Of a DNA stretch of 18,429 bases, positions 15,330 through 18,429 are shown one piece after another. The notes below the pieces were generated by a model. The model saw only the letters and a list, made by a program, of their open reading frames with translations. It ran no database searches and was not told the DNA's origin. This DNA comes from Bacteroidia bacterium (GTDB lineage: Bacteria > Bacteroidota > Bacteroidia > Bacteroidales > Azobacteroidaceae), in assembly GCA_025996815.1 (NCBI GenBank), contig BNTT01000050.1:1-18429 (forward strand), read 5' to 3'. The position numbers and the translations under genes were made by a program. How positions within the stretch are numbered: the stretch's first letter is position 1; every line of letters begins with the position of its first letter.

Positions 15330-16408
15330 ATGTTCAATCGAAAATCAAAGATTACACGCTTTATTTTAGTACAAATTTCAGTTTTCTGGAGGAATTGTCG
15401 GCACTCACCCCAAAGGTAGTCGTTATTGATAAAAATGTATTGGCTTGCTATAACGAAATCCTGACTAAGCATTTCAAAGCGGACGAAATCGTTGTATTTG
15501 ACGCAGTAGAAACCAACAAAAACATGAATGCCGTGTTGCAATTGTGTGATACCGTTATGCGCTACAATGCGAAAAAAAACATGACCCTCATCTCGTTTGG
15601 AGGCGGTATTACACAGGATGTGACGGGTTTTCTTTCTTCCATTTTATACCGTGGAATCAATTGGGTGTTTATACCAACCACTTTGTTGGCGCAGGCTGAT
15701 AGCTGTTTGGGAAGTAAAACTTCTTTGAACTATAAATCATTCAAAAATTTGTTAGGCAGTTTTTATCCGCCCACGAAAGCCTATATAGATGTAGCATTTA
15801 CGAAAACATTAACCTCTACTGATTTTTATAGCGGCATGGGCGAAATTGTGAAATTGCACCTTATGGGTGGAAGCCGGAATATAGAATCCATCATTAAAAC
15901 CATTGACACCATTGAAAAAGAGAAAAATAATGAGGAAGTGCTACAGCCACTTGTGCGAAATAGTCTGAACATCAAGTATTCGTACATCAAAGACGATGAA
16001 TTTGATTCAGGGAAACGCAATCTATTAAACTATGGGCATTGTTTAGGGCATGCCGTTGAGGTAAGCTCTGAATATGCTATCCCACACGGTATTGCCGTTG
16101 TAATAGGAATGATTTTTGCCAATATCATCTCTGTGAAAAGAGGGTTGTTGGCAAAAGAAATAGCAGATAGTTGGTACACCAATCTATTGCAGAAATGTCT
16201 GAAATGCAAATTGAAGCCGGAATATTTCAATAAGGAACAAATATTGTCCGCCATGAAAATGGATAAAAAACGCACAGGAGAGGGGCTTCCGTTGATTATT
16301 ATTGACGATGCTTTTGAATTGCATAAATTAACGGATATCACACAAGAAGAATTGTTTGATGGGATAGACTGCATATTAACAAAAATTAACATGGGGGGGG
16401 TAAATTAA
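15320..16408 (+). CDS. 3-Dehydroquinate-synthase-like sugar-phosphate cyclase
   Basis: The protein has 362 residues, full length for the family. Motifs in order are GGGITQDVTGF (94-104), PTTLLAQADS (119-128), SKTSLNYKSFKNLLGSFYPP (132-151), GMGEIVKLHLMG (172-183), LLNYGHCLGHAVE (235-247) and PHGIAVVIGM (255-264). The metal ligands E175, H240 and H256 are present. Housekeeping AroB usually reads SSVGGKTGVN where this reads SCLGSKTSLN, and GGGVxGD where this reads GGGITQD. A paralogous cyclase acting on another ketose or sugar phosphate is therefore more likely than shikimate synthesis (inference). The operon context with an aldolase, SDR and ThDP enzyme supports a special cyclitol or sugar. 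The gene ends in ATG GGG GGG GTA AAT TAA, a G8 tract whose slippage would alter only the C-terminal tail. Confidence 0.85.
   Translation: MQIDVQSKIKDYTLYFSTNFSFLEELSALTPKVVVIDKNVLACYNEILTKHFKADEIVVFDAVETNKNMNAVLQLCDTVMRYNAKKNMTLISFGGGITQDVTGFLSSILYRGINWVFIPTTLLAQADSCLGSKTSLNYKSFKNLLGSFYPPTKAYIDVAFTKTLTSTDFYSGMGEIVKLHLMGGSRNIESIIKTIDTIEKEKNNEEVLQPLVRNSLNIKYSYIKDDEFDSGKRNLLNYGHCLGHAVEVSSEYAIPHGIAVVIGMIFANIISVKRGLLAKEIADSWYTNLLQKCLKCKLKPEYFNKEQILSAMKMDKKRTGEGLPLIIIDDAFELHKLTDITQEELFDGIDCILTKINMGGVN
16393..16400 (+). repeat. G8 homopolymer at the end of the cyclase gene
   Basis: Eight Gs lie within the last codons (NMGGVN, then stop). G9 would extend the protein with GGGKLTFSVQRYKLAA to a TAA at 16441. 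G10 would stop directly after a third glycine. The effect on activity is probably small, but the extension would shorten the gap to the ThDP gene start to 46 bp. Confidence 0.8.
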
Positions 16409-16489
16409 CATTTAGTGTCCAACGCTATAAGTTGGCTGCCTAATGCAAAACTATAAAAGATATTATTGACTTCTTGAATAATTGAAAAT
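16409..16489 (+). other. 81-bp gap, the longest inside the operon
   Basis: I see no TAnnTTTG element, hairpin terminator or Shine-Dalgarno sequence here. It is AT-rich with TATAAAAG at about 16452. It contains the reading frame that a G9 variant of the upstream tract would use, ending at TAA 16441-16443. Confidence 0.5.
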
Positions 16490-17335
16490 ATGAAAATAAA
16501 AGTAGCTCACTACATTGCGAACTTCTTCGCCGAAAGAGGAATAGAGCACCTCTTTACTATTACCGGAGGCGGTGCTATGCACTTAAATGATGCTTTTGGA
16601 CATCATGAAAAACTGACCTGTATCTACAACCATCACGAACAAGCCTGTGCTATCGCCGCAGAAGGATATACACGGTTGACAGGAAAATTAGCCGCTGTAT
16701 GTGTCACCAGTGGTCCCGGAGGAACAAATGCCATTACCGGTGTTTTAGGGGCATGGTTGGATTCTATTCCCATGTTCGTCATTTCCGGACAAGTAAAACG
16801 GGAAACAACAATACACGCAACCGACATACCGTTGCGACAATTGGGCGACCAAGAATTTGATATTGTCGGCTCTGTCTCTAATATGACAAAATATGCACAT
16901 ATCGTCATGGAACCGAACGACATACGCTACCATTTAGAGAAAGCCTGTTTTTTATGCAAAAACGGAAGAGGCGGTCCCGTGTGGTTGGATGTCCCTTTGG
17001 ACGTGCAGGCAGCGATGATTGAAACAGATGAACTGAAAACTTTTGACGAACAAAGCGAATTAGAGGCGGTTGAGAATCCTATTTATGATAAAAAAGCATC
17101 ATCACTCATTATCAACAAACTAAAAGAAGCCAAACGCCCTGTCGTATTTCTTGGAACAGGTGTCCGCTTGGCTGATGCCCACGAGGAGTTGCTACAACTC
17201 GTAGATAAATTGCAAGTGCCTGTTGTCACGGCGTGGAATGCGCATGATTTGATAGAAGATGTGCACCCGCTCTATTGCGGACGACCGGGAAGTATCGGTA
17301 CACGGGGGGGGGAACTTTGTGGTACAAAACGCTGA
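16490..17335 (+). CDS. ThDP-dependent acetolactate-synthase-like enzyme, N-terminal part, frameshifted at G9
   Basis: This is the N-terminal 281 residues of a split enzyme. The pyrimidine-binding domain is clear: LFTITGGGAMHLNDAF, catalytic Glu50 in NHHEQACAIAAEGY, then TSGPGGTNAITG and DSIPMFVISGQV. The central domain begins at about 200 and runs to GRPGSIGTR. At 17304-17312 nine Gs shift the frame, giving RGGELCGTKR and a TGA at 17333. With eight Gs it would read GTRGGNFVVQNADLL and continue through 18293 as one protein of about 600 residues. The family includes acetolactate synthase, IolD-like hydrolases and YerE-like enzymes that add two carbons to sugars. The truncated product lacks the ThDP diphosphate-binding domain and should be inactive. 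Confidence 0.88.
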   Translation: MKIKVAHYIANFFAERGIEHLFTITGGGAMHLNDAFGHHEKLTCIYNHHEQACAIAAEGYTRLTGKLAAVCVTSGPGGTNAITGVLGAWLDSIPMFVISGQVKRETTIHATDIPLRQLGDQEFDIVGSVSNMTKYAHIVMEPNDIRYHLEKACFLCKNGRGGPVWLDVPLDVQAAMIETDELKTFDEQSELEAVENPIYDKKASSLIINKLKEAKRPVVFLGTGVRLADAHEELLQLVDKLQVPVVTAWNAHDLIEDVHPLYCGRPGSIGTRGGELCGTKR

Positions 17336-18293
17336 TTTACTCTTTGTGTTGGGTTGCCGCTTAAATATCCGACAAATTAGTTACAATTATAAAGATTTTG
17401 CGCCGAATGCGTATAAAATAATTATTGATATTGATAAAAATGAACTATCCAAGCCAACGATTACCGCCGATTTACCGGTATGGGCGAACCTCAAAGACGT
17501 TGTAACCGATTTACTGTCAAGGGATTTGACCGTCTGTCACTCCCAAGAACATGAAGAATGGTTGGCGTGGGCACACGCTATCAATGTGAAATATCCGGCA
17601 GTTTTGCCCTCCTATTATGCTAACAAAGAGGTGTTAAACCCCTACATATTTGCGTCTGAATTTTTCAAAGGACTGAAAGACGATGATGTCGTTGCCTGTG
17701 GCAATGGAAGTGCCTGTGTGATTACCTTTCAAGCGGCAATCATCAAACGCCATCAACGTCTATTTACAAATTCGGGATGTGCGGCAATGGGCTATGGCTT
17801 CCCCGCAGCCATCGGCTGTAGCATTGCCCGAAAAGGGAAACGAGTAATCTGTATGGATGGCGATGGTAGTTTTCAGATGAATTTGCAAGAATTACAGACA
17901 GTTGTTTATAATCACTTGAACATCAAAATAATATATCTAAACAATAGCGGTTACCATTCCATTCGACAAACACAAACCAATATCTTTCAGCCTCCACTCG
18001 TGGGGGTGTCTGATGGGAATGGTTTGAGTTTTCCAAGTGCAGTAAAAATAGCTGTTGCATACGATATCCCTTACATGAAGGTAAGCTCTGTTGACGATAT
18101 TTCCAAGTTACACCAATTCATAGAAGAGGATGGACCTGCGTTTTGTGAAATTATTATTGACCCGAATCAGAATTTTGAACCCAAATTGTCCTCAAAGGTC
18201 TTGCCGGACGGACGCATTATATCCCCTCCGATTGACGATATGTTTCCATTTCTTGATAGAGAAGAATACGAAGCGAACAAAAGAGAGGAATAA
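17259..18293 (+). pseudogene. ThDP-dependent enzyme, C-terminal part, out of frame with its N-terminal part
   Basis: Homologous sequence begins at the G9 tract (GGNFVVQNADLLFVLGCRLNIRQISYN). The ATG at 17259 opens this frame but gives 15 non-family residues first, so it is probably not a natural start. The part holds the end of the central domain and the ThDP pyrophosphate-binding domain: GSACVITFQAA, CAAMGYGFPAAIGC, and the GDGS...NN motif (GDGS at 17859-17870, NN at 17940-17945, 29 codons overall). The ending SSKVLPDGRIISPPIDDMFPFL is typical of a subfamily found in polysaccharide loci. All motifs are intact, with no second disruption, which favours a recent or reversible frameshift, or a sequencing error, over old decay. 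Confidence 0.85.
17304..17312 (+). repeat. G9 homopolymer that breaks the ThDP gene
   Basis: Nine Gs follow ACAC. The incoming frame reads CGG GGG GGG GAA, while the downstream conserved frame needs GGG immediately before AAC. Eight (or eleven) Gs would join them. This is the third long G/C run in the operon and the only one that interrupts the coding sequence as given. Confidence 0.92.
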
Positions 18294-18335
18294 ATTATTT
18301 TGCATTACTGCTGTTGCGTTAATATTTAACAAGAA

Positions 18336-18429
18336 TTAACATTCAAATAAATTTAGTTGTTCTTTGACATTTTGATTGCATTGACGTTGTTCGGTAAGCA
18401 ACTCACGTATGGGCGTTTTGTCGAAAGCG
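18336..18429 (-). CDS. Possible 3' end of a convergent gene entering from the right edge
   Basis: On the - strand, an open frame of 30 codons (AFDKTPIRELLTEQRQ, then CNQNVKEQLNLFEC) ends with TAA at 18336-18338. The hydrophilic, charged tail reads like real coding sequence, and convergent orientation at the end of an operon is plausible. The segment is too short to prove it. It might be a transposase tail, but I cannot assign a family. The remaining 42 bp to the ThDP gene stop hold only a weak GTTAA-TAT-TTAAC inverted repeat and no clear terminator. Confidence 0.35.
   Translation of the reverse strand, partial: AFDKTPIRELLTEQRQCNQNVKEQLNLFEC

Noticed and set aside
18294..18335. GTTAA-TAT-TTAAC as an operon terminator
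   Set aside because: The stem is only five A/T-rich pairs and no T-run follows.

Overview
The window most likely comes from a member of the Bacteroidota, probably Bacteroidales. Three starts are preceded by the Bacteroidota -7 element TAnnTTTG, one of them with a well-spaced TTTG -33 element. Shine-Dalgarno sequences are mostly absent. The gene families also fit: a DUF3078-like outer-membrane protein beside cdsA, a Bacteroides-type IS1182 transposase, and FkbM, radical SAM and DHQ-synthase-like genes in a glycan locus. No rRNA or tRNA is visible, so the genus cannot be fixed. All complete genes are on the + strand, and no gene-free stretch exceeds 300 bases.

Region 1 (2-4855) is the 3' part of a giant, GC-rich, repeat-built surface protein. 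Its 5' end lies outside the window. It has four to five copies of a ~102-residue repeat, a Gly/Thr linker, chitobiase-C-terminal-like and Ig-like repeats, a ten-proline stretch and a unique C-terminal domain. Region 2 (4895-6560) is an IS1182-family element, inserted 39 bp after that stop codon. Its ends are near-perfect 25-bp inverted repeats that are themselves terminator-like hairpins. Its transposase appears to lack about 30 residues near the N-terminus. Region 3 (6636-8775) is housekeeping envelope biology: an exported DUF3078-like beta-barrel protein followed by cdsA (CDP-diacylglycerol synthase).

Region 4 (8834-18293) is an AT-richer, tightly packed glycan operon behind a textbook Bacteroidota promoter. 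Its order is: GtrB/DPM1-like membrane glycosyltransferase, FkbM methyltransferase, sugar-nucleotide epimerase/dehydratase, radical SAM protein with an N-terminal Rossmann-like domain, DRE-TIM aldolase fused to a second domain, short-chain dehydrogenase, 3-dehydroquinate-synthase-like cyclase, and an acetolactate-synthase-like ThDP enzyme. The last five genes look like a pathway for an unusual sugar or cyclitol. I know of no described product for this combination. The glycosyltransferase and methyltransferase would load and decorate the glycan at the membrane.

The most interesting signal is a set of three long G/C homopolymers confined to this AT-rich operon: C11 in the methyltransferase, G8 at the very end of the cyclase gene, and G9 in the ThDP gene. 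The G9 tract breaks the ThDP reading frame, and one G fewer restores a full enzyme of about 600 residues with a conserved junction. This looks like slipped-strand phase variation of a surface glycan, although a homopolymer sequencing error is a real alternative. At the right edge, the 3' end of a possible convergent gene enters on the - strand.
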